A stretch of 64,000 bases of DNA from Escherichia fergusonii ATCC 35469 (GCF_000026225.1 NC_011740.1:992001-1056000); one strand, 5' to 3'. Positions 34,136 through 44,069 are shown, numbered from the stretch's first letter. The notes: generated from the sequence alone by a model not told the origin. Made by a program: numbers and translations.

Positions 34136-35248
34136 ATGACTGCCTTAAATAAAAAATGGCTATCGGGTATGGTTGCGGGTGCTCTGATGGCCGTCTCTGT
34201 CGGCACGCTCGCGGCTGAACAAAAAACACTCCACATTTATAACTGGTCTGATTATATCGCCCCGGACACGGTGGCCAATTTTGAAAAAGAAACTGGTATT
34301 AAAGTCGTCTACGATGTTTTCGACTCTAACGAAGTACTGGAAGGCAAATTAATGGCGGGTAGCACTGGCTTTGACCTGGTGGTGCCGTCAGCAAGCTTTC
34401 TTGAGCGCCAGCTGACAGCGGGAGTTTTCCAGCCGCTGGATAAAAGCAAATTGCCGGAGTGGAAGAATCTCGATCCGGAGCTGCTGAAGCTGGTCGCCAA
34501 ACACGATCCCGACAATAAATTTGCTATGCCCTATATGTGGGCGACGACCGGGATTGGCTATAACGTCGATAAAGTCAAAGCGGTACTGGGTGAAAACGCG
34601 CCCGTCGATAGCTGGGACTTGATCCTCAAACCTGAAAATCTGGAAAAACTGAAAAGCTGCGGCGTCTCTTTCCTCGACGCACCAGAAGAAGTTTTTGCTA
34701 CCGTGCTGAATTATCTCGGTAAAGATCCCAACAGCACTAAAGCGGATGATTACACCGGACCGGCAACCGATCTGCTGTTAAAGCTGCGCCCGAATATTCG
34801 TTATTTCCATTCATCTCAATACATTAACGACCTGGCAAACGGCGATATTTGCGTCGCTATCGGCTGGGCGGGCGATGTCTGGCAGGCGTCAAACCGCGCG
34901 AAAGAAGCGAAGAATGGCGTGAATGTCTCGTTCTCGATTCCGAAAGAAGGGGCGATGGCATTCTTTGATGTCTTCGCCATGCCTGCGGATGCCAAAAATA
35001 AAGACGAAGCCTATCAGTTCCTGAATTATCTGCTGCGCCCGGATGTGGTAGCACATATCTCTGACCATGTGTTCTATGCTAATGCTAATAAAGAAGCCAC
35101 GCCGCTGGTGAGTGCAGAAGTGCGTGATAATCCGGGTATTTACCCGCCTGCGGATGTCCGCGCCAAACTGTTCACTCTGAAAGTACAGGATCCGAAAATC
35201 GACCGTGTGCGCACCCGCGCCTGGACCAAAGTGAAGAGCGGAAAATAA
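34136..35248 (+). CDS. potF: Putrescine-binding periplasmic protein PotF
   Basis: 370 residues from the ATG at 34136 (MTALNKK), with GAAGGAAAG upstream. Signal peptide cleaved at TLA/AEQ after residue 26. Type I periplasmic binding protein of the polyamine family; the phrases YNWSDYIAPD (38-47 region) and YMWATTGIGYNVDKV line the ligand cleft. Near-identical to K-12. First gene of potFGHI. Confidence 0.98.
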   Translation: MTALNKKWLSGMVAGALMAVSVGTLAAEQKTLHIYNWSDYIAPDTVANFEKETGIKVVYDVFDSNEVLEGKLMAGSTGFDLVVPSASFLERQLTAGVFQPLDKSKLPEWKNLDPELLKLVAKHDPDNKFAMPYMWATTGIGYNVDKVKAVLGENAPVDSWDLILKPENLEKLKSCGVSFLDAPEEVFATVLNYLGKDPNSTKADDYTGPATDLLLKLRPNIRYFHSSQYINDLANGDICVAIGWAGDVWQASNRAKEAKNGVNVSFSIPKEGAMAFFDVFAMPADAKNKDEAYQFLNYLLRPDVVAHISDHVFYANANKEATPLVSAEVRDNPGIYPPADVRAKLFTLKVQDPKIDRVRTRAWTKVKSGK

Positions 35249-35342
35249 TCCGCAGCCGTAGATGCCGGACGGGCGCACCACACCCGCCGGCAATTCGCAC
35301 CATCATGGTGCGCTTGCACACATTCAATGCCGGAGAGCAGCC

Positions 35343-36476
35343 GTGAATGACGCTATCCCTCGCCCCCAGGCGAAAACCCGTAAGGCGCTGACGCCGCTAT
35401 TAGAAATCCGTAATCTGACTAAATCTTACGATGGTCAGCATGCGGTCGATGATGTCAGCCTGACCATCTATAAAGGCGAAATCTTCGCGCTGCTGGGCGC
35501 ATCCGGCTGTGGCAAGTCCACGCTGCTGCGTATGCTGGCAGGTTTCGAACAACCTTCTGCCGGGCAGATTATGCTCGATGGCGTCGATTTATCACAGGTG
35601 CCGCCTTACCTGCGCCCTATCAATATGATGTTTCAGTCTTACGCGCTGTTTCCGCATATGACCGTGGAACAGAACATCGCTTTTGGCCTGAAACAGGACA
35701 AATTGCCGAAAGCGGAAATTGCCAGCCGGGTCAATGAGATGCTTGGGCTGGTGCATATGCAGGAGTTCGCCAAACGCAAACCGCATCAGCTTTCCGGCGG
35801 TCAGCGACAGCGTGTGGCCCTGGCCCGAAGCCTCGCTAAACGCCCGAAACTATTACTGCTCGACGAGCCGATGGGGGCGCTGGATAAAAAGCTGCGCGAT
35901 CGGATGCAGCTTGAAGTGGTGGATATTCTGGAACGCGTTGGTGTGACTTGTGTGATGGTCACCCACGATCAGGAAGAGGCGATGACCATGGCGGGGCGTA
36001 TCGCCATTATGAATCGTGGGAAATTTGTCCAGATTGGCGAGCCGGAAGAGATCTACGAGCATCCGACCACCCGCTATAGCGCTGAATTTATCGGTTCGGT
36101 AAACGTCTTTGAAGGTGTACTCAAAGAGCGTCAGGAAGATGGTCTGGTGCTTTATTCGCCGGGGCTGGTGCATCCACTGAAAGTTGATGTAGATGCTTCG
36201 GTGGTCGATAACGTGCCGGTGCATGTGGCGCTGCGTCCGGAAAAAATCATGCTCTGCGAGGAGCCGCCCGCCAATGGTTGTAACTTCGCGGTAGGGGAGG
36301 TGATGCACATTGCCTATCTCGGCGATCTTTCGGTGTATCACGTTCGTCTAAAAAGTGGGCAGATGATTAGCGCCCAGCTACAAAACGCCCATCGTTATCG
36401 CAAAGGGTTACCGACCTGGGGCGACGAAGTGCGTTTGTGCTGGGAAGTGGACAGCTGTGTGGTGTTGACGGTTTAA
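35343..36476 (+). CDS. potG: Putrescine transport ATP-binding protein PotG
   Basis: 377 residues from a GTG at 35343, with CCGGAGAGCAGCC upstream. Walker A GASGCGKST at 52-60, signature LSGGQ at 150-154, Walker B LLLLDEP near 170-176, and a C-terminal TOBE-like regulatory domain (about 280-377). Energises the PotH/PotI pore. The 94-bp gap after potF holds a GCACCATCATGGTGC palindrome. Confidence 0.97.
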   Translation: MNDAIPRPQAKTRKALTPLLEIRNLTKSYDGQHAVDDVSLTIYKGEIFALLGASGCGKSTLLRMLAGFEQPSAGQIMLDGVDLSQVPPYLRPINMMFQSYALFPHMTVEQNIAFGLKQDKLPKAEIASRVNEMLGLVHMQEFAKRKPHQLSGGQRQRVALARSLAKRPKLLLLDEPMGALDKKLRDRMQLEVVDILERVGVTCVMVTHDQEEAMTMAGRIAIMNRGKFVQIGEPEEIYEHPTTRYSAEFIGSVNVFEGVLKERQEDGLVLYSPGLVHPLKVDVDASVVDNVPVHVALRPEKIMLCEEPPANGCNFAVGEVMHIAYLGDLSVYHVRLKSGQMISAQLQNAHRYRKGLPTWGDEVRLCWEVDSCVVLTV

Positions 36477-36485
36477 GGAGCAAAG

Positions 36486-37439
36486 ATGAGTACACTTGAA
36501 CCTGCTGCCCAGTCGAAACCGCCGGGCGGATTTAAGCTGTGGTTGTCGCAGCTGCAAATGAAGCATGGGCGCAAACTGGTCATTGCGTTGCCGTATATCT
36601 GGTTGATCTTGCTGTTTCTGCTGCCATTTCTGATTGTCTTTAAAATAAGCCTGGCGGAGATGGCGCGCGCTATTCCACCTTATACTGAACTGATGGAGTG
36701 GGCTGACGGGCAACTTTCCATCACTCTTAATCTCGGTAATTTCCTGCAACTGACCGACGATCCGCTCTATTTCGATGCATATCTCCAGTCGTTACAGGTA
36801 GCGGCGATTTCGACAATTTGCTGTTTACTGATCGGCTATCCGCTGGCGTGGGCGGTGGCGCACAGTAAGCCCTCGACCCGCAATATCCTATTGCTACTGG
36901 TGATCCTGCCGTCGTGGACCTCGTTTCTGATTCGCGTTTATGCCTGGATGGGAATATTGAAAAACAACGGTGTGCTGAATAATTTTCTGCTGTGGCTGGG
37001 GGTTATAGACCAGCCGCTGACCATTCTGCATACCAATCTGGCAGTTTATATCGGCATTGTTTACGCCTACGTGCCGTTTATGGTGCTGCCGATTTACACC
37101 GCGTTGATTCGTATTGATTATTCGCTGGTGGAAGCGGCCATGGATCTCGGCGCGCGACCGCTGAAAACGTTCTTTACTGTCATTGTGCCGCTGACTAAAG
37201 GTGGGATTATTGCCGGATCGATGTTGGTATTTATCCCGGCTGTGGGCGAGTTTGTGATCCCGGAACTGCTCGGCGGCCCGGATAGCATCATGATCGGGCG
37301 TGTACTGTGGCAGGAGTTCTTTAACAACCGTGACTGGCCGGTGGCCTCGGCAGTGGCGATCATCATGTTGTTGCTGCTAATTGTGCCGATAATGTGGTTC
37401 CACAAGCATCAGCAAAAAAGCGTGGGAGAACACGGATGA
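36486..37439 (+). CDS. potH: Putrescine transport permease PotH
   Basis: 317 residues, six membrane helices after a hydrophilic N-terminus; EAA loop VEAAMDLGARPLKTFFTVIVPLTKGG. Inner membrane. Starts 9 bp after potG with AAGGAGCAAAG. Confidence 0.97.
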   Translation: MSTLEPAAQSKPPGGFKLWLSQLQMKHGRKLVIALPYIWLILLFLLPFLIVFKISLAEMARAIPPYTELMEWADGQLSITLNLGNFLQLTDDPLYFDAYLQSLQVAAISTICCLLIGYPLAWAVAHSKPSTRNILLLLVILPSWTSFLIRVYAWMGILKNNGVLNNFLLWLGVIDQPLTILHTNLAVYIGIVYAYVPFMVLPIYTALIRIDYSLVEAAMDLGARPLKTFFTVIVPLTKGGIIAGSMLVFIPAVGEFVIPELLGGPDSIMIGRVLWQEFFNNRDWPVASAVAIIMLLLLIVPIMWFHKHQQKSVGEHG

Positions 37440-38281
37440 ATAATTTACCGGTGGTTCGTTCGCCCTGGCGGATTGTGATTTTGCTGCTGAGCTTCACTTT
37501 TCTCTACGCGCCAATGCTGATGCTGGTGATCTATTCATTCAACAGCTCGAAGCTGGTGACGGTGTGGGCCGGCTGGTCAACGCGCTGGTATGGCGAATTA
37601 TTGCGCGATGACGCGATGATGAGTGCGGTTGGTTTAAGCCTGACAATAGCTGCCTGTGCGGCAACGGCGGCGGCGATCCTCGGGACGATTGCGGCAGTGG
37701 TACTGGTACGCTTTGGTCGGTTTCGCGGATCAAATGGCTTTGCCTTTATGATCACTGCGCCATTGGTAATGCCGGATGTGATCACGGGCTTGTCGCTGTT
37801 GTTGTTATTCGTCGCACTTGCACATGCCATCGGCTGGCCTGCGGAGCGAGGCATGCTCACCATCTGGCTGGCGCATGTCACTTTCTGTACGGCTTATGTG
37901 GCAGTCGTGATTTCTTCGCGTCTGCGGGAGCTGGACCGTTCCATTGAAGAAGCGGCGATGGATCTCGGTGCGACGCCGCTGAAAGTGTTTTTCGTCATTA
38001 CGCTACCGATGATCATGCCCGCGATCATTTCTGGCTGGTTACTGGCTTTTACTCTGTCGCTCGACGATCTGGTGATTGCCAGCTTTGTTTCCGGGCCGGG
38101 AGCCACCACGTTACCGATGCTGGTCTTCTCCAGCGTGCGGATGGGGGTGAATCCGGAAATTAACGCCCTGGCAACATTGATCCTCGGCGCGGTCGGAATT
38201 GTCGGATTTATCGCCTGGTATCTGATGGCGCGCGCAGAAAAACAGCGGATACGCGACATCCAGCGTGCAAGACGTGGCTGA
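37436..38281 (+). CDS. potI: Putrescine transport permease PotI
   Basis: 281 residues from the ATG at 37436, which overlaps the potH stop as ATGA (4 nt), so translation is coupled. Six membrane helices and the EAA loop IEEAAMDLGATPLKVFFVITLPMI. Partner of PotH in the putrescine importer. Confidence 0.97.
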   Translation: MNNLPVVRSPWRIVILLLSFTFLYAPMLMLVIYSFNSSKLVTVWAGWSTRWYGELLRDDAMMSAVGLSLTIAACAATAAAILGTIAAVVLVRFGRFRGSNGFAFMITAPLVMPDVITGLSLLLLFVALAHAIGWPAERGMLTIWLAHVTFCTAYVAVVISSRLRELDRSIEEAAMDLGATPLKVFFVITLPMIMPAIISGWLLAFTLSLDDLVIASFVSGPGATTLPMLVFSSVRMGVNPEINALATLILGAVGIVGFIAWYLMARAEKQRIRDIQRARRG

Positions 38282-38340
38282 AGACACTAAAATTTGCCAA
38301 CCTGGCTACATAATGCCGCGCATGTCGCGGCATTGTTTTC

Positions 38341-38829
38341 ATGGAAGACGAAACGTTGGGATTTTTTAAGAAAACATCTTCATCTCATGCTCGCCTGAAT
38401 GTGCCTGCGCTGGTACAGGTGGCGGCGCTTGCCATTATTATGATCCGTGGCCTCGACGTGCTGATGATTTTCAATACGCTGGGCGTGCGCGGTATTGGCG
38501 AGTTCATTCATCGCAGCGTACAAACCTGGAGTTTAACACTGGTCTTTTTAAGCAGCCTGGTGCTGGTTTTCATTGAGATCTGGTGTGCGTTTTCACTGGT
38601 GAAAGGGCGTCGCTGGGCGCGCTGGCTGTATCTGTTGACACAAATCACGGCCGCCAGTTATTTGTGGGCGGCTTCGCTGGGGTATGGTTATCCGGAGCTG
38701 TTCAGCATTCCCGGTGAATCAAAACGTGAAATCTTCCATAGCCTGATGCTGCAGAAGTTGCCGGATATGCTCATCCTGTTGCTACTGTTCGTTCCCTCAA
38801 CCAGTCGGCGGTTCTTCCAGTTGCAATAA
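38341..38829 (+). CDS. ybjO: Inner-membrane protein YbjO
   Basis: 162 residues, about four membrane helices with the first near 20-40 (VAALAIIMIRGLDVLMIF). DUF2593 type; function unknown. Lies 59 bp after potI and may be on its read-through transcript. A short GCCGCGC / GCGCGGC-like palindrome precedes it. Confidence 0.92.
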   Translation: MEDETLGFFKKTSSSHARLNVPALVQVAALAIIMIRGLDVLMIFNTLGVRGIGEFIHRSVQTWSLTLVFLSSLVLVFIEIWCAFSLVKGRRWARWLYLLTQITAASYLWAASLGYGYPELFSIPGESKREIFHSLMLQKLPDMLILLLLFVPSTSRRFFQLQ

Positions 38830-38869
38830 TGTGTATAATCGTCGGCCCTGATGATGTGAAGGTCAATGT

Positions 38870-39997
38870 ATGCAGTGCGCACTTTACGACGCGGGTCGCT
38901 GTCGTTCCTGTCAGTGGATAACGCAGCTGATTCCAGAGCAACTCTCCGCTAAAACCGCCGATCTTAAAAATCTGCTCGCCGACTTTTCGGTTGAGGAATG
39001 GTGCGAGTCGGTGTCAGGCCCGGAGCAAGGGTTTCGTAATAAAGCCAAAATGGTGGTGAGTGGTAGCGTTGAAAAACCACTGCTCGGTATGCTGCATCGC
39101 GACGGCACACCAGAAGACCTTTGCGATTGTCCGCTTTATCCCTCCTCATTTGCGCCCGTTTTTGCGGCGTTAAAACCGTTTATCGCCCGTGCGGGGTTAA
39201 CACCCTACAACGTGGCGCGTAAGCGTGGCGAACTGAAATACATTCTGCTGACTGAAAGCCAAAGTGATGGCGGCATGATGCTGCGCTTTGTACTGCGTTC
39301 CGAAACCAAGCTGGCACAACTGCGTAAGGCGCTGCCGTGGTTACAGGAACAACTGCCGCAGCTGAAAGTCATTACCGCCAATATTCAGCCGATACATATG
39401 GCGATTATGGAAGGGGAGACAGAGATCTACCTGACCGAACAACAGGCACTGGCGGAGCGTTTTAATGATGTGCCGCTGTGGATCCGTCCACAAAGTTTCT
39501 TCCAGACTAATCCGGTAGTCGCCAGCCAGCTGTACGCTACTGCGCGCGACTGGGTACGACAGTTGCCGGTTAAACATATGTGGGATCTGTTCTGTGGCGT
39601 GGGCGGCTTTGGTTTACACTGCGCGACGCCTGACATGCAGTTAACCGGGATCGAAATTGCGCCAGAGGCCATTGCCTGTGCGAAGCAGTCAGCTGCTGAA
39701 CTGGGCTTAACGCGTTTGCAATTTCAGGCGCTGGACTCCACTCAGTTTGCCACCACACAGGGAGAGGTGCCGGAGCTGGTGCTGGTTAACCCGCCGCGCC
39801 GCGGCATTGGTAAACCGCTGTGTGATTATCTTTCAACGATGGCACCGCGTTTTATCATCTACTCCAGCTGTAACGCCCAAACGATGACCAAAGATATCCG
39901 CGAACTGTCAGGTTATCGTATTGAACGGGTACAGCTTTTTGATATGTTCCCGCACACCGCGCACTATGAAGTGCTGACACTGTTGGTGAAGCAATAA
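38870..39997 (+). CDS. rlmC: 23S rRNA (uracil-747-C5)-methyltransferase RlmC (RumB)
   Basis: 375 residues. Class I SAM-dependent RNA methyltransferase with an N-terminal 4Fe-4S site (Cys3, Cys11, Cys14, plus a Cys in DLCDCPLY). SAM motif LFCGVGGFGLHC and catalytic nucleophile Cys334 in YSSCNAQTM. Modifies U747 of 23S rRNA. Converges with artJ. Confidence 0.97.
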   Translation: MQCALYDAGRCRSCQWITQLIPEQLSAKTADLKNLLADFSVEEWCESVSGPEQGFRNKAKMVVSGSVEKPLLGMLHRDGTPEDLCDCPLYPSSFAPVFAALKPFIARAGLTPYNVARKRGELKYILLTESQSDGGMMLRFVLRSETKLAQLRKALPWLQEQLPQLKVITANIQPIHMAIMEGETEIYLTEQQALAERFNDVPLWIRPQSFFQTNPVVASQLYATARDWVRQLPVKHMWDLFCGVGGFGLHCATPDMQLTGIEIAPEAIACAKQSAAELGLTRLQFQALDSTQFATTQGEVPELVLVNPPRRGIGKPLCDYLSTMAPRFIIYSSCNAQTMTKDIRELSGYRIERVQLFDMFPHTAHYEVLTLLVKQ

Positions 39998-40000
39998 AAA

Positions 40001-40016
40001 AGCCGCGGCTGCGGCT
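40001..40016 (-). terminator. Terminator between rlmC and artJ
   Basis: AGCCGC-GGCT-GCGGCT stem-loop. On the minus strand it is followed by TTTTTTATTG, a good U-tract for artJ; on the plus strand only TTCT follows. Confidence 0.8.
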
Positions 40017-40025
40017 TTCTGAATC

Positions 40026-40757
40026 TTACTGCGGGAACCACTGGTCATTGATTTTTTTATACGTACCATCTGCTTTAATCGCTGCCAGTGCGTTATTCAG
40101 TTTTTCCAGCAGGGCTTTATTATCCGGACGTACAGCGATGCCCAGACCGGTGCCGAAGTACTGCGGGTCGGTTACTTTCTCTGTTGCAACGCCCAGTTGT
40201 GGATTGGTTTTCAGCCATTCATTAACCACCGCTGTGTCACCAAATACCCCATCAATACGACCATTTTTTAGATCGATAACGGCATTTTGATAACTGTCAT
40301 AGGAGACAGTTTTCACTTCCGGGTGTTGATCCTGAATATATTTCTGGTGGGTGGTGCCGTTTTCCATCCCAATGCGTTTGCCTTTCAGGTCGGCAAACGT
40401 TTTGTAGGTATCTTTTTTGGCAATCACGACGGCTGAGTTTTCGTAGTAGGGCGTGGTAAACGATACCTGCTTGCTACGCTCTGGCGTGATATCCATACCG
40501 GAGATAACGGCGTCATACTTTTTGAATTTCAGTGACGGGATCAGGCTGTCGAAAGCGTGATTAGTAAAAGTACATTCTGCCTGCATCTGTTTGCATAACG
40601 CTTTTGCCAGGTCGATATCAAAGCCGACAATCTCATTATTAGCACCTATAGATTCAAAGGGAGGATAGGTCGCGGATACGCCGAAATTGATTTTCTCTGC
40701 GGCAGAAGCGCCGAATGCACAGGATGCAAGTAAAGCGGCAAGAACTAACTTTTTCAT
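40026..40757 (-). CDS. artJ: Arginine-binding periplasmic protein ArtJ
   Basis: 243 residues from the ATG at 40757. Signal peptide cleaved at ASA/AEK (after 19). Type II amino-acid-binding protein specific for L-arginine; paralogue of ArtI encoded 1.6 kb away. Monocistronic, with its own ArgR-type promoter. A longer frame to 40808 has no ribosome site. Confidence 0.97.
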   Translation of the reverse strand: MKKLVLAALLASCAFGASAAEKINFGVSATYPPFESIGANNEIVGFDIDLAKALCKQMQAECTFTNHAFDSLIPSLKFKKYDAVISGMDITPERSKQVSFTTPYYENSAVVIAKKDTYKTFADLKGKRIGMENGTTHQKYIQDQHPEVKTVSYDSYQNAVIDLKNGRIDGVFGDTAVVNEWLKTNPQLGVATEKVTDPQYFGTGLGIAVRPDNKALLEKLNNALAAIKADGTYKKINDQWFPQ

Positions 40758-40827
40758 GATGGAACTCCCGTCTGTCAATCTTATGATTTTTGGCCGTGTC
40801 TGCGGCATGAGATAACAATGCCATCAA

Positions 40828-40869
40828 GTGAATTTATATGCAATAAATATGATTAAATAATTCATAATG
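40828..40869. promoter_or_regulatory. ArgR boxes upstream of artJ
   Basis: AT-rich tandem sequences GTGAATTTATATGCA and AATAATTCATAATGAATA resemble ARG boxes (wnTGAATwwwwATTCAnw). K-12 artJ is ArgR-repressed; the spacing here fits, but the boxes are imperfect. Confidence 0.55.
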
Positions 40870-40876
40870 AATAAAA

Positions 40877-40909
40877 AAAGACGGACAACTTAGTGGGTTG
40901 TCCGTCTTT
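40877..40909 (-). terminator. Terminator of the artPIQM operon
   Basis: Perfect 13-bp stem AAAGACGGACAAC / GTTGTCCGTCTTT with a 7-nt loop; on the minus strand the T-run continues (TTTTTTT). Sits downstream of artM, after a REP. Confidence 0.88.
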
Positions 40910-40935
40910 ATTATATTAATCTATGCACTATGTAG

Positions 40936-40965
40936 GCCGGATAAGGCGTGCACGCTGCACCCGGC
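40936..40965. repeat. REP element downstream of artM
   Basis: GCCGGATAAGGCGTGCACGC followed by TGCACCCGGC: standard REP palindrome between artM and its terminator. Confidence 0.85.
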
Positions 40966-40983
40966 ATTAGCACGTAGATAACA

Positions 40984-41652
40984 TTAATTCCGTCGCTCGA
41001 ACGCCAGCGCTTTGCGCTCGATCAAACGCATCATCAGTGTCAGCAGGCCGTTGACGACCAGGTAAATAATTCCCGCCGCGCCGAACACCATGACATCGTA
41101 GGTGCGTCCGTACAACAACTGGCTGTAACCCATCACTTCCATCAGCGTAATGGTGTAAGCCAGAGAGGTACTTTTAAACACCAGCACAACTTCGTTGGAA
41201 TAAGAAGAGAGTGAGCGTTTAAAGGCATACGGCAGCAGGATCGCCAGCGTATCTTTTTTGCTCATCCCCAGGGCACTACAGGATTGCCACTGACCTTCCG
41301 GGATCGCACGAATTGCACCGTAAAACAGCTGCGTGGTATACGCGGCACTGTTCAGTGACAACGCAATCAGCGCGCATAACCACGGTTCTGATAACAGATG
41401 CCACAGTGCCGGATATTCCTGTAACGTCGGGAACTGGCCCGGCCCGTAGTAAATCAGAAAGATCTGCACCAGCAGCGGCGTACCGGTAAACAGCGTGATA
41501 TAGCCCCGCACCAGCCACACCAGTACCGGCGTTTTCAGCGTCAGGATGATGGTAAAAATTAACGCCAGAATCAGCGCCACAATCAGCGAGGCAACGGTTA
41601 GCGTCAGGCTGGTATGTAGCCCTTTCATTAGTTCGGGTAAATACTCAAGCAT
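40984..41652 (-). CDS. artM: Arginine ABC transporter permease ArtM
   Basis: 222 residues, HisM-type permease with about five membrane helices and EAA-like loop (AIRAIPEGQWQSCSALGMSKKD). Its ATG overlaps the artQ stop by one base. Last gene of artPIQM; forms the pore with ArtQ. Confidence 0.97.
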   Translation of the reverse strand: MLEYLPELMKGLHTSLTLTVASLIVALILALIFTIILTLKTPVLVWLVRGYITLFTGTPLLVQIFLIYYGPGQFPTLQEYPALWHLLSEPWLCALIALSLNSAAYTTQLFYGAIRAIPEGQWQSCSALGMSKKDTLAILLPYAFKRSLSSYSNEVVLVFKSTSLAYTITLMEVMGYSQLLYGRTYDVMVFGAAGIIYLVVNGLLTLMMRLIERKALAFERRN

Positions 41653-42368
41653 CAGCCAGGCCTCCGCTCAAAACGTGTCGCGCGCAGGTCAATGCGTTTG
41701 AGAATGTACTGACTCAACAGGGTAATCACCAGGTAAATCGCCGCCGCCACAATGTACCAGGTAAATGGCTCCTGGGTACGAGTGGCGATGCTTTTGGTTT
41801 GCAGCATTAAGTCATTCACACTTATCAAACTGACCAATGCGGTATCTTTTAGCAGTACCAGCCACTGGTTACCGAGGCCAGGCAACGCATGACGCCACAT
41901 CTGTGGCATCACCAGGCGGAAAAAGATAGCCGATTTCGACAGCCCCAGCGCCTGACCGGATTCCCACTGGCCCACCGGTACCGCTTTCAGTGCGCCACGC
42001 AGGGTTTGCGAGGCATAGGCGGCATACAGTAGCGACAGGGCGATAACCCCACACAGGAACGGGCTAACGTCGAAGTTCTCAATGTCCATCTGCACCGGGA
42101 TCTGTACGATCCCAAGATTGATGGTGAAGCCATCCGAAAGCGTCAGCAGTAACTGCGAGGAGCCAAAATAGATAAACAGCACCACCAGAATTTCTGGCAG
42201 ACCGCGCAGAATCGTCACCAGTGCTGAACCTGCCCACGCGACAGGACGCCATTTTGCTGACTCCCACACCGCAAAGAACATCGCCAGCGCCAGTCCGACA
42301 ATCAATGCACAAACGGCAAGGCCGACGGTCATCCCGGCGGCGCTTGCTAAAGGAAAAAATTCATTCAT
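41652..42368 (-). CDS. artQ: Arginine ABC transporter permease ArtQ
   Basis: 238 residues, HisQ-type permease; EAA loop ALKAVPVGQWESGQALGLSK. Starts 6 bp after artI. Inner-membrane partner of ArtM. Confidence 0.97.
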   Translation of the reverse strand: MNEFFPLASAAGMTVGLAVCALIVGLALAMFFAVWESAKWRPVAWAGSALVTILRGLPEILVVLFIYFGSSQLLLTLSDGFTINLGIVQIPVQMDIENFDVSPFLCGVIALSLLYAAYASQTLRGALKAVPVGQWESGQALGLSKSAIFFRLVMPQMWRHALPGLGNQWLVLLKDTALVSLISVNDLMLQTKSIATRTQEPFTWYIVAAAIYLVITLLSQYILKRIDLRATRFERRPG

Positions 42369-42374
42369 CAGGTA

Positions 42375-43106
42375 TTACTTCTGGAACCATTTGTTGTAGA
42401 TGGTTTCGTAAGTGCCATCTTTCTTCACTTTTTCCAGCGCAGTGTTGAATTTCTGCTGCAGTTCAGTGTTGCCCTGACGTACCGCGATGCCGAGGCCAGT
42501 ACCGAAGTAATCTTTATCGGTTACTTTGTCGCCGACAGCCGCCAGTTTCGGGTTATCTTTCAGCCATTCGGTTACCACTGCGGTGTCACCAAAAACGCCG
42601 TCGATACGACCGTTTTGCAGATCGAGTTTTGCGTTCTGGTAGCTATCATAAGGAACCGTGGTGATTTCCGGATGTTTATCCATAATGAATTTCTGGTGCG
42701 TCGTCCCGTTCTGAACGCCGACTTTTTTGCCTTTCAGCTGATCAACGCTGGTGTATTTACCTTGTTGACCCACAAACAGGGCAGAGTTGTCATAGTACGG
42801 CGTGGTAAACAGCACCTGCTTTTCACGCTCCGGGGTGATATCCATACCAGCCATCACCGCGTCTACGCGACGGAATTTCAGGCTTGGGATCAGGCTGTCA
42901 AACGCCTGGTTAGAGAAAGTACAGGTCGCATCAATCTCTTTACACAATGCCTGCGCCAGGTCGACGTCAAAACCGACGATCTGGTTATTCGCGTCCATCG
43001 ATTCAAACGGAGGATAGGAGGCTTCGGTGGCAAAACGAATGGTTTCGGCAGCTGTGGCGGAAAGACTAAAACCTGCAATTAACGCGGCAATCAGAACTTT
43101 TTTCAT
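42375..43106 (-). CDS. artI: Arginine/ornithine-type binding protein ArtI
   Basis: 243 residues, signal peptide cleaved at ATA/AET (after 19). Same fold and much of the same sequence as ArtJ (EATEASYPPFESMDANN-type cleft, NGTTHQKFI). Ligand less certain than for ArtJ; in E. coli ArtJ is the arginine binder. Follows artP by 17 bp. Confidence 0.96.
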   Translation of the reverse strand: MKKVLIAALIAGFSLSATAAETIRFATEASYPPFESMDANNQIVGFDVDLAQALCKEIDATCTFSNQAFDSLIPSLKFRRVDAVMAGMDITPEREKQVLFTTPYYDNSALFVGQQGKYTSVDQLKGKKVGVQNGTTHQKFIMDKHPEITTVPYDSYQNAKLDLQNGRIDGVFGDTAVVTEWLKDNPKLAAVGDKVTDKDYFGTGLGIAVRQGNTELQQKFNTALEKVKKDGTYETIYNKWFQK

Positions 43107-43123
43107 TGTTGTTATCCCGAATC

Positions 43124-43852
43124 TTAGTGAGAGAGATAGTTTTTAAATGCTTCGGTTTGCGGCTCAGTAAAGCAGCTCGCATCGCCTTGTTCTACGATGT
43201 GACCATTTTCCATATACACCACACGGCTGGCGGTTTTACGCGCCACTTCTACTTCGTGGGTGACGATCACCTGGGTAATATTGGTTTCTGCCAGCTCACG
43301 AATGATGCTGACGATTTGTGCCGTAATTTCCGGGTCCAGCGCGGCGGTCGGTTCATCAAACAGCAGTACCTGCGGTTCCATCATCAGCGCACGGGCGATA
43401 GCAACACGCTGTTGCTGACCACCAGAAAGATGCAGCGGATAGCGATCACTGAAAGGTTTCAGGCGCAGACGTTCCAGCAATTTTTCTGCACGGGCCAGCG
43501 CCTGATCTTTACTCAATCCCAGTACACGGCAGGGCGCTTCAATCAGGTTTTGCTGCACGGTGAGGTGCGGCCACAGGTTGTATTGTTGAAACACCATGCC
43601 GACGTTACGACGCAGATCGCGAATCGCTTTGTCTGAGGGCGTCTTAGTGAAATCGAAATGGTTGCCTGCAATGTTGAGCGTACCGGAGCGCGGCATCTCA
43701 AGCAGATTGAGTACACGCAGCAGCGAGCTTTTCCCCGCGCCGCTGGGGCCTAGTAACACCAGCGTTTCGCCCTGAGGGCAATCCAGCGTGATATCGAACA
43801 GCGCCTGATGCGCGCCGTAAAAGCAATTAATGCCGTTTAATTGAATACTCAT
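43124..43852 (-). CDS. artP: Arginine transport ATP-binding protein ArtP
   Basis: 242 residues from the ATG at 43852 (MSIQLNG); the frame runs 24 codons further into the promoter. Walker A GPSGAGKSS at 35-43, signature LSGGQQQR near 141-148, Walker B LLFDEP, D-loop ALDPE. First gene of artPIQM. Confidence 0.97.
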   Translation of the reverse strand: MSIQLNGINCFYGAHQALFDITLDCPQGETLVLLGPSGAGKSSLLRVLNLLEMPRSGTLNIAGNHFDFTKTPSDKAIRDLRRNVGMVFQQYNLWPHLTVQQNLIEAPCRVLGLSKDQALARAEKLLERLRLKPFSDRYPLHLSGGQQQRVAIARALMMEPQVLLFDEPTAALDPEITAQIVSIIRELAETNITQVIVTHEVEVARKTASRVVYMENGHIVEQGDASCFTEPQTEAFKNYLSH

Positions 43853-43904
43853 TGACACTCGTATACTGGCAGTCTGATAGCTATTGAGGTCGAAGATAGT
43901 ACCT

Positions 43905-43935
43905 TTGACAGAATAATTATGCAATATTTATGCTT
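43905..43935 (-). promoter_or_regulatory. ArgR boxes upstream of artP
   Basis: On the minus strand GCATAAATATTGCAT and GCATAATTATTCTG occur in tandem, resembling paired ARG boxes, just upstream of artP. In K-12 ArgR represses this operon. Confidence 0.6.
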
Positions 43936-44069
43936 TAAAAGTTAAAAGCAAAGCGCATTATTCACTAAACATAGCACAAAATAACGGGGGCGGTGGGCGG
44001 CGAGCATAAATGTCGGCATTCCTCGCGAAATGCCGGACAATTTACGGGGGTTATTGGTTGATCAAGGTG